A stretch of DNA of 64,000 bases from a candidate division WOR-1 bacterium RIFOXYB2_FULL_46_45. GTDB lineage: Bacteria; Margulisbacteria; WOR-1; XYC2-FULL-46-14. Below are positions 26,004-34,684 of the stretch, piece by piece. The stretch covers positions 931,984 to 995,983 of the forward strand of contig MEUE01000001.1 of the NCBI GenBank assembly GCA_001771585.1, in the 5' to 3' direction. Both the position numbers and the translations under genes were made by a program. The notes below the pieces were generated by a model, which searched no databases, was not told where the DNA came from, and saw only the letters and a program-made list of their open reading frames with translations. The stretch's first letter is position 1. Each line of letters opens with the position of its first letter.

Positions 26004-26030
26004 TTATCCGCACTTTAGTTGAAAAATTTC
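26004..26030 (-). promoter_or_regulatory. Sigma-28-like promoter facing topA
   Basis: GAAATTTTTC on the minus strand, then GCGGATAA exactly 15 bases after GAAA. It lies back to back with the nadE promoter, and topA starts 78 bases downstream. A second candidate -10 (TATAAT, minus strand, about 25960) lies closer to topA, so the operon may have two promoters. Confidence 0.55.
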
Positions 26031-26054
26031 AGTATAAAGAGTATTATTTTAGAT

Positions 26055-26780
26055 ATGCGGCTAGCCGACAAAATCAGTTCCTGGATCAAAGACCAAACCG
26101 AAAAGGCGGGATGTAGGGGGTGCGTCATCGGATTGTCGGGGGGGATCGATTCGGCGGTGGTGGCGGTCTTATGCAAAACGGCTTTCCCAAAAAGTACCCT
26201 TGGACTATTGATGCCCTGCCACTCCCACAAAGACGACCTGAAACATGCGATGGATTTGGCAACCGCTTTCAATGTAGAGACCCAGTTTGTCGACCTTTCA
26301 CTCCTCTTTGAATCGGCCTATGTCACTTTTGAGGGGCGGACCTTTGAAGAAAAAAACAAAAACCTGGCGACCGCCAACCTCAAGCCGCGTTTACGGATGC
26401 TCACATTATATTATTTTGCCAATAAAATGAATTATCTGGTGGTGGGGACCGGTAACAGGTCCGAACTGATGATGGGTTATTTTACAAAGTACGGGGATGG
26501 GGGAGTGGACCTTTTACCGATTGCCGATTTGTTAAAAACCGAAGTGCGTGCTTTGGCCAAAGAGCTAAAAATCCCCGAAGCAATTATCAAACGCGCTCCT
26601 TCTGCCGGGTTGTGGGAAGGTCAAACCGACGAAGAGGAGATGGGGATCACCTATGACGAGCTGGACAATATACTTTTGGGAAAAACTGCCGGGATCGCTC
26701 CGCAAAAAGTGGTCATGGTCCAAGATAGAATGAAGGCATCCGAACACAAACGCAATTTGGCGGGGATTTTTAAAAAATGA
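26055..26780 (+). CDS. nadE: NAD synthetase (ammonia-dependent type)
   Basis: 241 residues from the ATG at 26055. ATP pyrophosphatase P-loop GLSGGIDSAVVAVLC, then NLKPRLRMLTLYYFAN and VGTGNRSELMMGYFTKYGDGGVDLLPI, all diagnostic. There is no glutaminase domain, so ammonia is the expected donor. TATTAT at 26042-26047 lies 7 bases before the ATG with no Shine-Dalgarno, indicating a leaderless message. An upstream in-frame ATG would lie inside the promoter. The stop overlaps the next gene as ATGA. Confidence 0.95.
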   Translation: MRLADKISSWIKDQTEKAGCRGCVIGLSGGIDSAVVAVLCKTAFPKSTLGLLMPCHSHKDDLKHAMDLATAFNVETQFVDLSLLFESAYVTFEGRTFEEKNKNLATANLKPRLRMLTLYYFANKMNYLVVGTGNRSELMMGYFTKYGDGGVDLLPIADLLKTEVRALAKELKIPEAIIKRAPSAGLWEGQTDEEEMGITYDELDNILLGKTAGIAPQKVVMVQDRMKASEHKRNLAGIFKK

Positions 26781-27007
26781 GCGATTGTTCCGGTTGCAAA
26801 GGATGCGGTAAACCGCTAAGAGGGGAATTTCCAAAAGGTGAGGTTAAACCTCAAGCGGTTCTCTTTGCCAACTTCCTGGTTTTTATCCTGCCGATCATCG
26901 GATTATTCTGCGGATATTTTATCTTCGGCATTCCCGGCGCGGCGTTAGGAGTCATCCTGGCTTTGGCGATCGTGAAGATTTATGATATGAACAAGGGGCG
27001 GCGTTGA
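26777..27007 (+). CDS. Small Cys-rich double-membrane-span protein
   Basis: 76 residues. The N-terminus DCSGCKGCGKPL carries CxxCxxC, followed by two membrane helices (about 28-45 and 50-66) and a basic tail (DMNKGRR). The layout recalls RseC/SoxR-reducing-type proteins, though no close family is recognised. It is translationally coupled to nadE (ATGA) and to the CcdA-like gene (TTGA overlap), so a redox role next to CcdA is a reasonable inference. Confidence 0.75.
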   Translation: MSDCSGCKGCGKPLRGEFPKGEVKPQAVLFANFLVFILPIIGLFCGYFIFGIPGAALGVILALAIVKIYDMNKGRR

Positions 27008-27636
27008 GTTTCTTGGCGGTCTTTTTTGCCGGCATCGCGGCCTCTCTTTCCCCCTGTGTCCTAACAACTTATCCTCTTATCATAAGCTATGTCGGCGGCT
27101 ATTCGGAGGGAGATTCAAAGCGCGCTTTCTCAATGTCGCTCTTTTTTGTGATCGGCCTTTCGATCACTTATTCAATCCTTGGGACGGTCGCGGCCCTTTC
27201 GGGAAAATTGATCGGAGACATTGGGCCGTTCTGGAAATATTTTCTCTCCGCGATTCTGATTGTGATGGGATTGGATCTGCTTCAGATAATCCATCTGAAG
27301 CTTCCCGGATTTAGAGGATTGCCGATCAAACAAAAAGGGATTCCCGGAGCCCTTTTTCTGGGGATGATCTTTGGTTTGACCGCTTCCGCCTGTTCCACCC
27401 CGATTCTGGGTGTGGTTTTGACCTACGTCGCCTCGCGGCAGAATGTTGCTTACGGCAGTCTGCTTTTGTTTGTTTACGCGCTCGGTTCCAGTTTGATTGT
27501 GCTTGCGGTCGGCGCGTCGACCGGGTTCGCGCAGGCGAATCTAAAGATCAAGCGCTTCGAAAAAATCTCCGTGCTCCTCCCAAAAATCGCGGGAATCGCT
27601 TTTATTCTTCTTGGCATCTGGTATGCGGTGGTATAG
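27004..27636 (+). CDS. ccdA: CcdA-family thiol-disulfide transmembrane protein
   Basis: 210 residues, six membrane helices. Two conserved cysteine sites, SPCVLTTYP in helix 1 and ASACSTPILGVV in helix 4, match the CcdA/DsbD-beta redox pair that carries electrons across the inner membrane. It starts with TTG overlapping the TGA of the upstream gene. The periplasmic acceptor and cytochrome c maturation genes are not in the window. It is followed by repeat C. Confidence 0.87.
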   Translation: MSFLAVFFAGIAASLSPCVLTTYPLIISYVGGYSEGDSKRAFSMSLFFVIGLSITYSILGTVAALSGKLIGDIGPFWKYFLSAILIVMGLDLLQIIHLKLPGFRGLPIKQKGIPGALFLGMIFGLTASACSTPILGVVLTYVASRQNVAYGSLLLFVYALGSSLIVLAVGASTGFAQANLKIKRFEKISVLLPKIAGIAFILLGIWYAVV

Positions 27637-27640
27637 GGAT

Positions 27641-27764
27641 AGTCCCGAATTTTTATCACAAATCAACCTCTCAAATAAATACGAATAGGGCAGGACCCGA
27701 ATTTTGAGGCCCTCTCATTCGAATTTATTCGGGATTATTGATTCGAGATAAAAATTCGAGTCTT
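27641..27764. repeat. Repeat C, copy 1, with inverted second half
   Basis: The block at 27641-27687 (CCCGAATTTTTATCACAAAT and onward to CTCTCAAAT) recurs at 63062-63109. An inverted version follows at about 27718-27764 (ATTGATTCGAGATAAAAATTCG), so the spacer between ccdA and the com-like gene can fold into a long hairpin. It may end the nadE-ccdA transcript. Confidence 0.65.
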
Positions 27765-27793
27765 CTCTTTCCATGTGTTATAATATAACCGCC

Positions 27794-27985
27794 ATGTTAC
27801 AAGAATTCCGCTGCCGCTGCTGTAACCGGATGCTGGCCAAGATCGAAGAGTGCCGCATCATCGAGATCAAATGCCCCAAATGCAAAACGATCAACCTCTA
27901 CCGCGACAATGAGATCGTCTTAGTTCAGGTCGGAGAGAGTTATAAGCCAATTGAAACAACAACACATACCGGTCCTATCCAATAA
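27794..27985 (+). CDS. Com-family zinc-finger-like protein
   Basis: 63 residues from the ATG at 27794. Paired cysteines CRCC and CPKC, with ...ECRIIEIKCPKCKTINLYR, match the Com family named after the phage Mu translational activator. Such small zinc-binding proteins are common in bacterial genomes. TATAAT (27779-27784) lies 9 bases before the ATG, a leaderless configuration. It overlaps rsmH by 35 bases and heads the rsmH-ftsL-gltX run, where mraZ would often be. Confidence 0.8.
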   Translation: MLQEFRCRCCNRMLAKIEECRIIEIKCPKCKTINLYRDNEIVLVQVGESYKPIETTTHTGPIQ

Positions 27986-28775
27986 GGTCGTCGAATTCTT
28001 AAATCCGCAGACGGGAAAGACCTATCTTGATTGCACTTATGGATTTGGCGGGCATGCGACAAAGCTCAAAGTGCAAAGTGCAAAGTGCAAAGTTATTGGG
28101 ATTGATAGGGATCGGGATATCGGAACATCGGAAGATCAGATTATCAGAGGGAATTTTGGGGATCTGAAAGATTTAGTGAAAGAGAAGGTGGACGGAATAC
28201 TTTTTGACCTGGGGGTCTCGTCCTATCAGATCGACGAGCCGTCGCGGGGGTTTTCGATCCGCTTTGATGCTCCTCTTGATATGAGAATGGATAAGTCCCA
28301 AAAGTTAACCGCTTATGATTTGATTGTAAAATCGGACGAAGAGGAGCTGGGCAGAATATTTAAGGAGTATGGAGAAGAACGGTTTTCAAAAAGAATCGCC
28401 AGAAAAGTAAAAGAGAAATTGCCCAAGACTACCTTCGAACTCAAAGAAATTGTCGAAAAAGCAATCCCCGGCTGGAAAAAGAGGGAATCGGTCGCCCGCA
28501 TCTTCCAGGCTCTGCGCATCGCGGTAAATGACGAACTGGAAAACCTAAAAAAAGGATTGGCGGCCGCGGTTCCTCTCCTAAATCCGGGCGGGCGGATTGT
28601 CGTCATCTCCTACCATTCGCTTGAAGACCGGATCGTAAAGTGGTTTTTTAAGGAACAGGAGAAAGATGGTATACTTAAGATATTGACCAAGAAACCGGTC
28701 CGGGCGGAAGAAGAAGAACAAAAGGAAAACCCGCGCAGCCGTCCCGCCAAGCTGCGGGCGGCGGAAAAGCTATGA
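27951..28775 (+). CDS. rsmH: 16S rRNA (cytosine-1402 N4) methyltransferase RsmH
   Basis: 274 residues, short of the usual 300-310. It starts with TTG, preceded by GGAGAGAG, giving KQQHIPVLSNKVVEFL. SAM-binding motif DCTYGFGGHAT, then ILFDLGVSSYQIDEPSRGFSIR and the C-terminal SYHSLEDRIVKWFF. Two low-complexity inserts replace conserved sequence: 28061-28092 (CAAAGTG repeats, KVQSAKCK) and 28113-28149 (ATCGGAACATCGGAAG repeats, DIGTSEDQ). It methylates N4 of C1402, the same nucleotide that RsmI modifies. Confidence 0.95.
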   Translation: MKQQHIPVLSNKVVEFLNPQTGKTYLDCTYGFGGHATKLKVQSAKCKVIGIDRDRDIGTSEDQIIRGNFGDLKDLVKEKVDGILFDLGVSSYQIDEPSRGFSIRFDAPLDMRMDKSQKLTAYDLIVKSDEEELGRIFKEYGEERFSKRIARKVKEKLPKTTFELKEIVEKAIPGWKKRESVARIFQALRIAVNDELENLKKGLAAAVPLLNPGGRIVVISYHSLEDRIVKWFFKEQEKDGILKILTKKPVRAEEEEQKENPRSRPAKLRAAEKL

Positions 28776-29026
28776 AAAAATACCGAAAAGTTGTTTGGTG
28801 CGGCGCGGCTATCGTCATTCTGGCGATCGCGCACTTATATTTGCAGAATAAGGGGATCACCCTAAAATACGAATACGCCAAATTGAAAGTCGAGTTCCAA
28901 AAGCTTTATGACCAGAACCGGTATTATATTTCACAGGTTTCCAAAAAGATGGCGCTTGACCGGATAGAAAAGGAAGCAAAAAACATGGAGATGGAGTTTC
29001 CGAAAGAAGTGGTTTATGTCCGTTAA
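28772..29026 (+). CDS. ftsL: FtsL-like cell division protein
   Basis: 84 residues. One N-terminal membrane helix (VVWCGAAIVILAIAHLYLQ) is followed by a periplasmic coiled coil (LKYEYAKLKVEFQKLYDQN) and MALDRIEKEAKNMEMEFP, the FtsL/DivIC pattern. Its position right after rsmH, overlapping by 4 bases, is the classic place for ftsL. The following gene is gltX; ftsI and the mur genes are absent, so the dcw cluster is broken here. Confidence 0.8.
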   Translation: MKKYRKVVWCGAAIVILAIAHLYLQNKGITLKYEYAKLKVEFQKLYDQNRYYISQVSKKMALDRIEKEAKNMEMEFPKEVVYVR

Positions 29027-30290
29027 AGTTCGCTTTGCCCCGTCCCCTACCGGCGCGCTGCATCTGGGCGGAGCGCGCACCGCTCTTTTTAACTGGCTTT
29101 ACGCGCGCGGACAGAACGGGCTTTTTATCTTGAGGATTGAGGATACGGACAAAGAACGCTCCACCAAAGAGGCAGTTAACGCGATCTATGACGGGATGAG
29201 ATGGCTGGGGCTTGATTGGGATGAAGAGCCGTACCATCAGACCGACCGGCTTGAAATTTATCGGAAATACGCGGATGAACTGTTGGCTGCGGGGAAAGCG
29301 TTTCGGGACGAAGGGGCGATCCGCTTCAAACTGCCGCAAGGGGTGCAGGCGGTTGTTTTTGATCTTTTGCGGGACAAAGTCGAGTTTGAATCGGATGTCC
29401 TGGATAATTTTGTCATTTTAAAATCGGACGGATTTCCAACCTATAATTTTGCCTGCGTTATCGACGACCATTTGATGGAAATTACCCATGTCATCCGCGG
29501 GGACGACCATCTTTCAAATACTCCCCGCCAGCTTTTGGTTTACGAGGCCTTGGGTTTTAAGCCCCCCAAGTTCGCGCACATTCCGATGATCTTGGGGGCG
29601 GACGGGACGCGCCTCTCCAAACGCCACGGGGCGACTTCCGTCATCGAATATGAAAAGCTCGGCTATCTTCCCGACGCGATGTTCAATTACCTGGCGCGGC
29701 TGGGGTGGGGATACAAGGACCAGGAGATTTTTTCGCGCGACGAGCTTGTGAAAAAATTCACAATCAAGGCGATCTCAAAAAATCCGGCCAAGTTTGATTT
29801 TGACAAACTGAAATGGCTAAACGGGCAGTATATCCGCAAGGCGCTGCCGGAGCGGATTATTGACCTTTGTCTTCCCTATCTTACGGAGGCCTACGGGACG
29901 CACGATTTTGAGTATGTTTCAAAGGTGGTCCGGCTCTTTTTGGACCGGCTGGTCTTAACCGCGGAAATTGTTCCGCTCGCAAAATATTTTTTCACCGACG
30001 ATTATGAAGTTGATCCCGCCGCGGTTGAAAAGTATTCTGCCCCAAAAGTTTTGGCCGAGCTGAAAGCGCGGCTTGAAAAGGTTGATCCGTTTACAAAAGA
30101 GAATATCGAGCCGGTTTTCAAATCTTTAGCAACGGACTTGGGCTTAAAGCTTGGCGACATAATTCACCCCTGCCGAGTTGCTTTGACCGGAACCGCATCC
30201 TCCCCGCCGATGTATGATGTTATCGAAGTGTTAGGGAAAGAAAGGGTTTTAAATAGGTTAGGGGCAGGTTTCAAACCTGCCCGTACTTAG
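29016..30290 (+). CDS. gltX: Glutamyl-tRNA synthetase
   Basis: 424 residues, shorter than the common 460-490. HIGH motif as PSPTGALHLGGARTALFNW, KMSKS region as DGTRLSKRHG, and LRIEDTDKERS. It charges tRNA-Glu (and possibly tRNA-Gln, since no GlnRS is seen). The last residues, GAGFKPART, are encoded by an embedded palindrome (30262-30282 with flank GTAC), so the native C-terminus has been replaced or extended by a repeat. It overlaps the convergent speB by 33 bases and ftsL by 11. Confidence 0.95.
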   Translation: MSVKVRFAPSPTGALHLGGARTALFNWLYARGQNGLFILRIEDTDKERSTKEAVNAIYDGMRWLGLDWDEEPYHQTDRLEIYRKYADELLAAGKAFRDEGAIRFKLPQGVQAVVFDLLRDKVEFESDVLDNFVILKSDGFPTYNFACVIDDHLMEITHVIRGDDHLSNTPRQLLVYEALGFKPPKFAHIPMILGADGTRLSKRHGATSVIEYEKLGYLPDAMFNYLARLGWGYKDQEIFSRDELVKKFTIKAISKNPAKFDFDKLKWLNGQYIRKALPERIIDLCLPYLTEAYGTHDFEYVSKVVRLFLDRLVLTAEIVPLAKYFFTDDYEVDPAAVEKYSAPKVLAELKARLEKVDPFTKENIEPVFKSLATDLGLKLGDIIHPCRVALTGTASSPPMYDVIEVLGKERVLNRLGAGFKPART

Positions 30291-30980
30291 ATATCCCATC
30301 AGCTTATAGATCAGTTTTGCAATCATAAAATCCGGCGCGTGCAGTCCTTTGATCGGAGCCAGTTCGACGAAATCGGCGCCGACGACAGCTTTGGTTTTGC
30401 AGACTTTTTTGAATATATTTAATACTTGTTGCCAACTCAATCCCCCCGGCTCCGGCGTTCCGGTTGATGGCATGATTCCCGGATCAAAGACATCAACATC
30501 AAAGCTGATGTAAACGTGTTTTGACAATCGCTTCGGAAGGCGGGAGTAGATGGGATATTCTTCCTTTGACATACTCCGTACACCAAGGGAGACCACCGGA
30601 CAAATTTCGAGCATCCTTCGCGCGGCGCAGGCGTGGGAATCTTTTCTCCCTTGGTAACTGTCACGCAGGTCGGCATGGGCATCCAGGTGCAAGACCGACA
30701 GATCGGGATAGATTTCTTTGACAGCTCTCACCGCTTCGGGAGAGATCGAATGTTCGCCGCCGAGAATTATAGGAATACTGTTGTTTTTTAATGCCTTCAG
30801 GCAGGCGGAATACAATTTGGTTTTTGTGACCGGTTTCGCGGCGGTCCGCAAAACTTCCTCATCAAAATTCTCAACGTATTTTAACGCTTCAAGGATTGCT
30901 TTCGGCCCGTTTTTGGTCCCCTTACCCCAGCTGACAGTCTCTTCGTGGGGGCAGGGGATGAGGGTAAATTTAACAGACAT
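30258..30980 (-). CDS. speB: Agmatinase/arginase-family ureohydrolase
   Basis: 240 residues from the ATG at 30980. Binuclear manganese motifs: LGGEHSISP near residue 65, [10 protein letters not shown] near 90, and [22 protein letters not shown] near 165. Substrate (agmatine, arginine or another guanidino compound) cannot be fixed from motifs, but agmatinase is the commonest in short members. The start is defined by the shared promoter: TATAAT on the minus strand lies 6 bases before the ATG. It is shorter than SpeB (about 300). Confidence 0.87.
   Translation of the reverse strand: MSVKFTLIPCPHEETVSWGKGTKNGPKAILEALKYVENFDEEVLRTAAKPVTKTKLYSACLKALKNNSIPIILGGEHSISPEAVRAVKEIYPDLSVLHLDAHADLRDSYQGRKDSHACAARRMLEICPVVSLGVRSMSKEEYPIYSRLPKRLSKHVYISFDVDVFDPGIMPSTGTPEPGGLSWQQVLNIFKKVCKTKAVVGADFVELAPIKGLHAPDFMIAKLIYKLMGYLSTGRFETCP
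30262..30286. repeat. Variable palindrome, copy 5, in the gltX 3' end
   Basis: Arms GGGCAGGTTT / AAACCTGCCC around one C, followed by GTAC. It encodes the gltX C-terminus on one strand and the last residues of speB on the other. Confidence 0.75.
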
Positions 30981-30994
30981 GTTATAATTATAAC
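30981..30994. promoter_or_regulatory. Palindromic bidirectional leaderless promoter (speB/trpB)
   Basis: The whole spacer between the two divergent start codons is GTTATAATTATAAC, a perfect palindrome. It supplies a TATAAT box to each strand, each ending 6 bases before an ATG. The -35 regions must lie within the opposite genes. Confidence 0.7.
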
Positions 30995-32140
30995 ATGTAC
31001 AAAGACCTTCCCGATTCAAGCGGCCATTTTGGCAAGTTTGGGGGGCGGTTTGTCCCGGAGACCCTCGTCCCCGCTCTGGAAGAATTGGCCTCCGCCTATG
31101 AAAAGGCAAAGAATGATCCCGAATTTAAACGACAGGTCGAATATTATTTCGATACATATGTTGGAAGACCGACACCCCTTTATTTTGCCGAAAGATTGAC
31201 AGAACATTACAAAGGAGCCAAGATTTATCTAAAGAGAGAAGACCTGGCTCACACCGGCGCCCACAAAATCAATAACACAATTGGCCAGTGCCTGCTTGCC
31301 CAAAGGATGGGGAAGAAAAGGATCATTGCCGAGACCGGAGCGGGACAGCATGGAGTGGCAACCGCTACAGCTTGCGCCCTTTTAGGACTGGATTGCGTCG
31401 TTTATATGGGAGAAGAAGATACCCATCGCCAGGCGTTGAATGTCTATCGGATGAAATTAATGGGAGCAAAGGTTGTTCCCGTTAATTCCGGAACAAAAAC
31501 ATTAAAAGACGCGACTAACGAAGCGCTCCGCGACTGGATGGCTTCGTCCCAACACACTTTTTATTGTCTTGGATCCTGCGTCGGGCCGCACCCGTATCCG
31601 ACGATGGTTCGTGATTTTCAGTCCGTTATCGGGAGAGAAGTCAGAGGCCAGATGGAAAAACTTCCCGACTATCTGGTGGCCTGTGTCGGCGGGGGATCGA
31701 ATTCAATCGGCTTGTTTTTTGAGTTTTTAGACGACCCGGAAGTTAAAATGGTGGGAGTTGAAGCCGGCGGAGCGGCGAGCCTGCTCAAAGGGGATCCCGG
31801 AGTTTTGCACGGAGCTTTTTCGTATCTTCTGCAGTCAAAGTTCGGCCAGATTTTACCGACCCATTCGATTTCGGCCGGACTCGATTATCCGGGGGTGGGA
31901 CCGGAACATAGTAATTTGAAAGAGGCGGGGAGAGTCGAATATGTGAATGTTTCCGATAAAGAGGCAATTGCCGCTTTTAAGCAATTATCGGAACTGGAAG
32001 GGATTATTCCCGCGTTGGAATCCGCCCATGCCATGGCTCATCTAAAAAAATTGGCGCCAAAACTTGATTCGTCGCAAACGATTGTGGTCTGTTTGTCGGG
32101 AAGAGGAGACAAGGATGTCGAGGGAATAAAAGGCTTATAA
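30995..32140 (+). CDS. trpB: Tryptophan synthase beta subunit
   Basis: 381 residues, standard length. It starts [20 protein letters not shown]. The PLP lysine lies in [13 protein letters not shown], and the phosphate loop is [10 protein letters not shown]. It condenses indole with serine. The start follows the 14-base palindromic promoter directly, so the mRNA is predicted to begin at or next to the ATG. trpA lies 0.9 kb downstream, separated by an oppositely oriented accessory gene. Confidence 0.97.
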   Translation: MYKDLPDSSGHFGKFGGRFVPETLVPALEELASAYEKAKNDPEFKRQVEYYFDTYVGRPTPLYFAERLTEHYKGAKIYLKREDLAHTGAHKINNTIGQCLLAQRMGKKRIIAETGAGQHGVATATACALLGLDCVVYMGEEDTHRQALNVYRMKLMGAKVVPVNSGTKTLKDATNEALRDWMASSQHTFYCLGSCVGPHPYPTMVRDFQSVIGREVRGQMEKLPDYLVACVGGGSNSIGLFFEFLDDPEVKMVGVEAGGAASLLKGDPGVLHGAFSYLLQSKFGQILPTHSISAGLDYPGVGPEHSNLKEAGRVEYVNVSDKEAIAAFKQLSELEGIIPALESAHAMAHLKKLAPKLDSSQTIVVCLSGRGDKDVEGIKGL

Positions 32141-32953
32141 GGGAAGCAACCCCGCACAAGTATAGGTTGGAAGATCCTCTATTTCTTCTCCGAAAAATTC
32201 CAGTATTTTTTCTGCAGAGGGGGGGCTGCTCTCTCCCCAATACGCTGGCCTGCCCCGGCCGTATTTAAAATCTCCAAAATCTAAGGAATGTGTTTCTAAG
32301 CTGCCGTGTACTTTCATGGAGTGTACTCCCTGAACTCTCCAGAAAACCATGCTGTCGGAAGTGTTTTCTTTTCTTTCAAATGTCCACACTTCTTCCGCTT
32401 CTCTCTCGCTGGTAAAATAACTGCATTTTTGGCAGCCATAGCCAATAACTGAAAATCGAGGGTTCTGATATGCTCTGTAAAAACTCACCAAAGGGTTTTC
32501 TCCTTGAGTTGTGATAATTATACTTGACCAGACGTGCCGCCATATGACAGATAATTCTTCAACCCAAGCATCTGCTTTTAAATCGACCCGGCATCTTCCC
32601 AGATAATCTGCTTCAGGAGGGGCTTGATCGGCAGTATCCGGCTCTTTTGCGAGTTCTTTTTTTCTGAATGAATAAGCACCATTTATGATTTGGGTTATTC
32701 TGGTCGCTATGATACAGGCTTCTTTGTTTTCAATATATAAGTCAGGGTGATAAAATCCAATTAATTCCTTATATTGCTTTAATAAGCTCTTTAACCGGAC
32801 TGCCAGAGAGCCCCTGGTGGGGAGAAATATTTCTCGGGGAGCCATTTTGGAGAACAAGGTAAGCTTGTTTTCCAAAAAATCTATTTGTTCTCTGCTGGGC
32901 AGTTTTGCTCCGCTCCCAAAACCTCGCCCTGTAAATATTGTCATAACCAGCAT
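32135..32953 (-). CDS. Accessory protein of unknown function between trpB and trpA
   Basis: 272 residues, soluble, no recognised family. The C-terminal half is rich in Trp/Tyr/Cys ([38 protein letters not shown]), with a CxxC that might bind metal. TTGAGGTAAATAAT precedes the ATG, and a sigma-28-like promoter lies upstream. The gene opposes both trp genes and overlaps the trpB end by 6 bases, so it seems to have been inserted into a former trpBA operon. Confidence 0.72.
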   Translation of the reverse strand: MLVMTIFTGRGFGSGAKLPSREQIDFLENKLTLFSKMAPREIFLPTRGSLAVRLKSLLKQYKELIGFYHPDLYIENKEACIIATRITQIINGAYSFRKKELAKEPDTADQAPPEADYLGRCRVDLKADAWVEELSVIWRHVWSSIIITTQGENPLVSFYRAYQNPRFSVIGYGCQKCSYFTSEREAEEVWTFERKENTSDSMVFWRVQGVHSMKVHGSLETHSLDFGDFKYGRGRPAYWGESSPPSAEKILEFFGEEIEDLPTYTCAGLLPL

Positions 32954-32997
32954 ATTATTTACCTCAACACGAATTATTTAGAAAGCCTGTTACATGT

Positions 32998-33024
32998 TTA
33001 TCTTTAATTTTTAGGGAAAATTTC
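32998..33024 (-). promoter_or_regulatory. Sigma-28-like promoter of the accessory gene between trpB and trpA
   Basis: Minus strand GAAATTTTCCC, then AAAGATAA exactly 15 bases after GAAA. It is back to back with the TATACT promoter of trpA, with the same 13-base geometry as at aspartokinase. Confidence 0.65.
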
Positions 33025-33049
33025 ACTTAATTTTGGTATACTTGGCATT

Positions 33050-33784
33050 ATGTCTAAATTATCCGAAGCTTTTAAAAACAAAAAAGCCTTAATTACCTAT
33101 ATCACCGCCGGGGATCCGAATTTGGGGACGACCGAGAAATTGGTCTATGCCCTCGAAAAAGCCGGAGCGGACATTGTCGAATTAGGGATCCCTTTTTCCG
33201 ATTCGCTGGCCGACGGGCCGGTGATCCAGGCCTCTCATCTTCGGGCGTTAAAGACCTCGTTGAATGATGTTTTCAAACTGGTCAAAAAGCTTCGCAAAAG
33301 AACCCGGATTCCGATTGTCCTGATGCTGGCGGATAACCTCGTAGTTAAATACGGATCAGAAAAATTTTATCTCGATGCGGAAAAGGTTGGCGTTGATGGG
33401 GTGATTATTCCGGACCTGCCACCGGACCAAGGCGTAGGCGCAGGCATAGGCGTAGATAAAATCCTATTGATTGCTCCAACGACTACCGAGGAACGGATCA
33501 AAATGATTGCCGAGCAATCGAGCGGATTTATTTATCTGGTTTCTTTGGCCGGGATAACGGGGAAACGCAAAAATTTGTCGGCCGGGCTTCCGGAGCTGGT
33601 CCAAAAAATAAGAAAATATACGGACAAGCCGATCGCGATCGGGTTTGGGATCTCGAATCCGAAACAGGCAGCGGCCGCGGCAAAGATTGCCGACGGCGTG
33701 ATCGTCGGCTCCGCGATAGTTGGACAACCCTTACCTAAAGTTGAAAAGTTCGTCAAATCACTCCGTCATGCAATTGATAGATAG
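33050..33784 (+). CDS. trpA: Tryptophan synthase alpha subunit
   Basis: 244 residues (usual about 265). TIM barrel with catalytic Glu in VELGIPFSDSLADGPVIQ and Asp in DGVIIPDLP. It cleaves indoleglycerol phosphate. An in-frame repeat insert (33430-33455, GGCGTAGGCGCAGG type) encodes GVGAGIGV in a loop after the catalytic Asp. TATACT at 33037-33042 lies 7 bases before the ATG, a leaderless start independent of trpB. trpC, trpD, trpE and trpF are not in the window. Confidence 0.96.
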   Translation: MSKLSEAFKNKKALITYITAGDPNLGTTEKLVYALEKAGADIVELGIPFSDSLADGPVIQASHLRALKTSLNDVFKLVKKLRKRTRIPIVLMLADNLVVKYGSEKFYLDAEKVGVDGVIIPDLPPDQGVGAGIGVDKILLIAPTTTEERIKMIAEQSSGFIYLVSLAGITGKRKNLSAGLPELVQKIRKYTDKPIAIGFGISNPKQAAAAAKIADGVIVGSAIVGQPLPKVEKFVKSLRHAIDR

Positions 33785-34310
33785 ATTTTTTTATCGCTTC
33801 CGGCAATTTCTCTTCGCGATGTCGGCAACAATGAACGAGACCGACTGGCATTTTGTTAAACGCTATCTGAATATCGAAGAGCTGGCCCTTTTTCAAAAGC
33901 TCCCCGATTTTGAGCAGAAACATTCGGTAACGGTCGCCCATAAAATCGAAGAACTGATCCACGGGCGGCACGATGTCGACGAGCGGAAGGCAATTAAACT
34001 CGGCCTGCTCCACGATATCGGAAAAATTGACGGGCACCTTTTGCTTTTCCAGAAAAGCTTTTTGACGATTATCCGTTTTTTTCTTCATCCTCTCTATGAT
34101 CTTCTGGCTTATCTGGGGGAGGATAAAAAAGCGCGCCGGATTTTCCGCAAATTTTATATCCACAAGCACCATGGGGCGATTGGGGCGGAACTGTTGGAAA
34201 AACTAGGGGAAGACAGAGAGATCGTAATTTGCACCCGGCTCCACGATTTTCCCGAAAAATGTGATAATATATATATGGAGCTTTTAGGAAAGGCGGACTC
34301 AACCTACTGA
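33768..34310 (+). CDS. HD-domain hydrolase
   Basis: 180 residues from an ATG overlapping the trpA end by 17 bases; a later in-frame ATG at 33822 is an alternative. HD motif LGLLHDIGKIDG with an upstream His (KHSVTVAHKI) and downstream HKHHGAIGAELL and RLHDFPEK give the metal-ligand series. HD proteins hydrolyse phosphate esters of nucleotides; the substrate is unknown. A hydrophobic stretch (LTIIRFFLHPLYDLLAYL) sits mid-protein. It is likely co-transcribed with trpA and queF. Confidence 0.82.
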   Translation: MQLIDRFFYRFRQFLFAMSATMNETDWHFVKRYLNIEELALFQKLPDFEQKHSVTVAHKIEELIHGRHDVDERKAIKLGLLHDIGKIDGHLLLFQKSFLTIIRFFLHPLYDLLAYLGEDKKARRIFRKFYIHKHHGAIGAELLEKLGEDREIVICTRLHDFPEKCDNIYMELLGKADSTY

Positions 34311-34684
34311 TGAAAGAATACACCGATCAACACGCGAAAGCGGGACTTAAGGAAAAACTTCCGGAAATTGACGTTTTTGAAAACAGTTTTAAGGATTACG
34401 AGATAACAATTGTCTTCCCGGAATTCACCTCGATCTGCCCCCGGACCGGGCTCCCCGATTTTGCCAAAATTACCATAAAATATGTTCCCCAAAAATACTG
34501 CTTAGAATTAAAATCGCTAAAAATGTACTTTCTTGCCTACCGCAACCTCGGGATTTTCAACGAAAACGTCGTCAACCGCATCTTGAAAGATATTGTCGCC
34601 GCCTGCAAGCCCAAGCGAGCGGAGGTTCTCGGCGAGTTTACCTCCCGCGGCGGGCTTTCTACTGAAATTTCCTCCCGATTCTAA
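34310..34684 (+). CDS. queF: NADPH-dependent preQ0 reductase QueF
   Basis: 124 residues, the short unimodular type. SICPRTGLPDFAKI supplies the nucleophilic Cys, ELKSLKMYFLAYRN is the QueF motif, and the following GIFNE has Asn where many members have His, while the Glu is kept. It ends FTSRGGLSTEIS. It reduces 7-cyano-7-deazaguanine to preQ1 in queuosine synthesis. It overlaps the HD gene by one base. Its stop codon lies inside the next gene's sigma-28-like promoter. Confidence 0.9.
   Translation: MKEYTDQHAKAGLKEKLPEIDVFENSFKDYEITIVFPEFTSICPRTGLPDFAKITIKYVPQKYCLELKSLKMYFLAYRNLGIFNENVVNRILKDIVAACKPKRAEVLGEFTSRGGLSTEISSRF

Noticed and set aside
28061-28149. CRISPR-like array in rsmH
   Set aside because: The repeated units are 7-8 bases without unique spacers and lie inside an intact reading frame.
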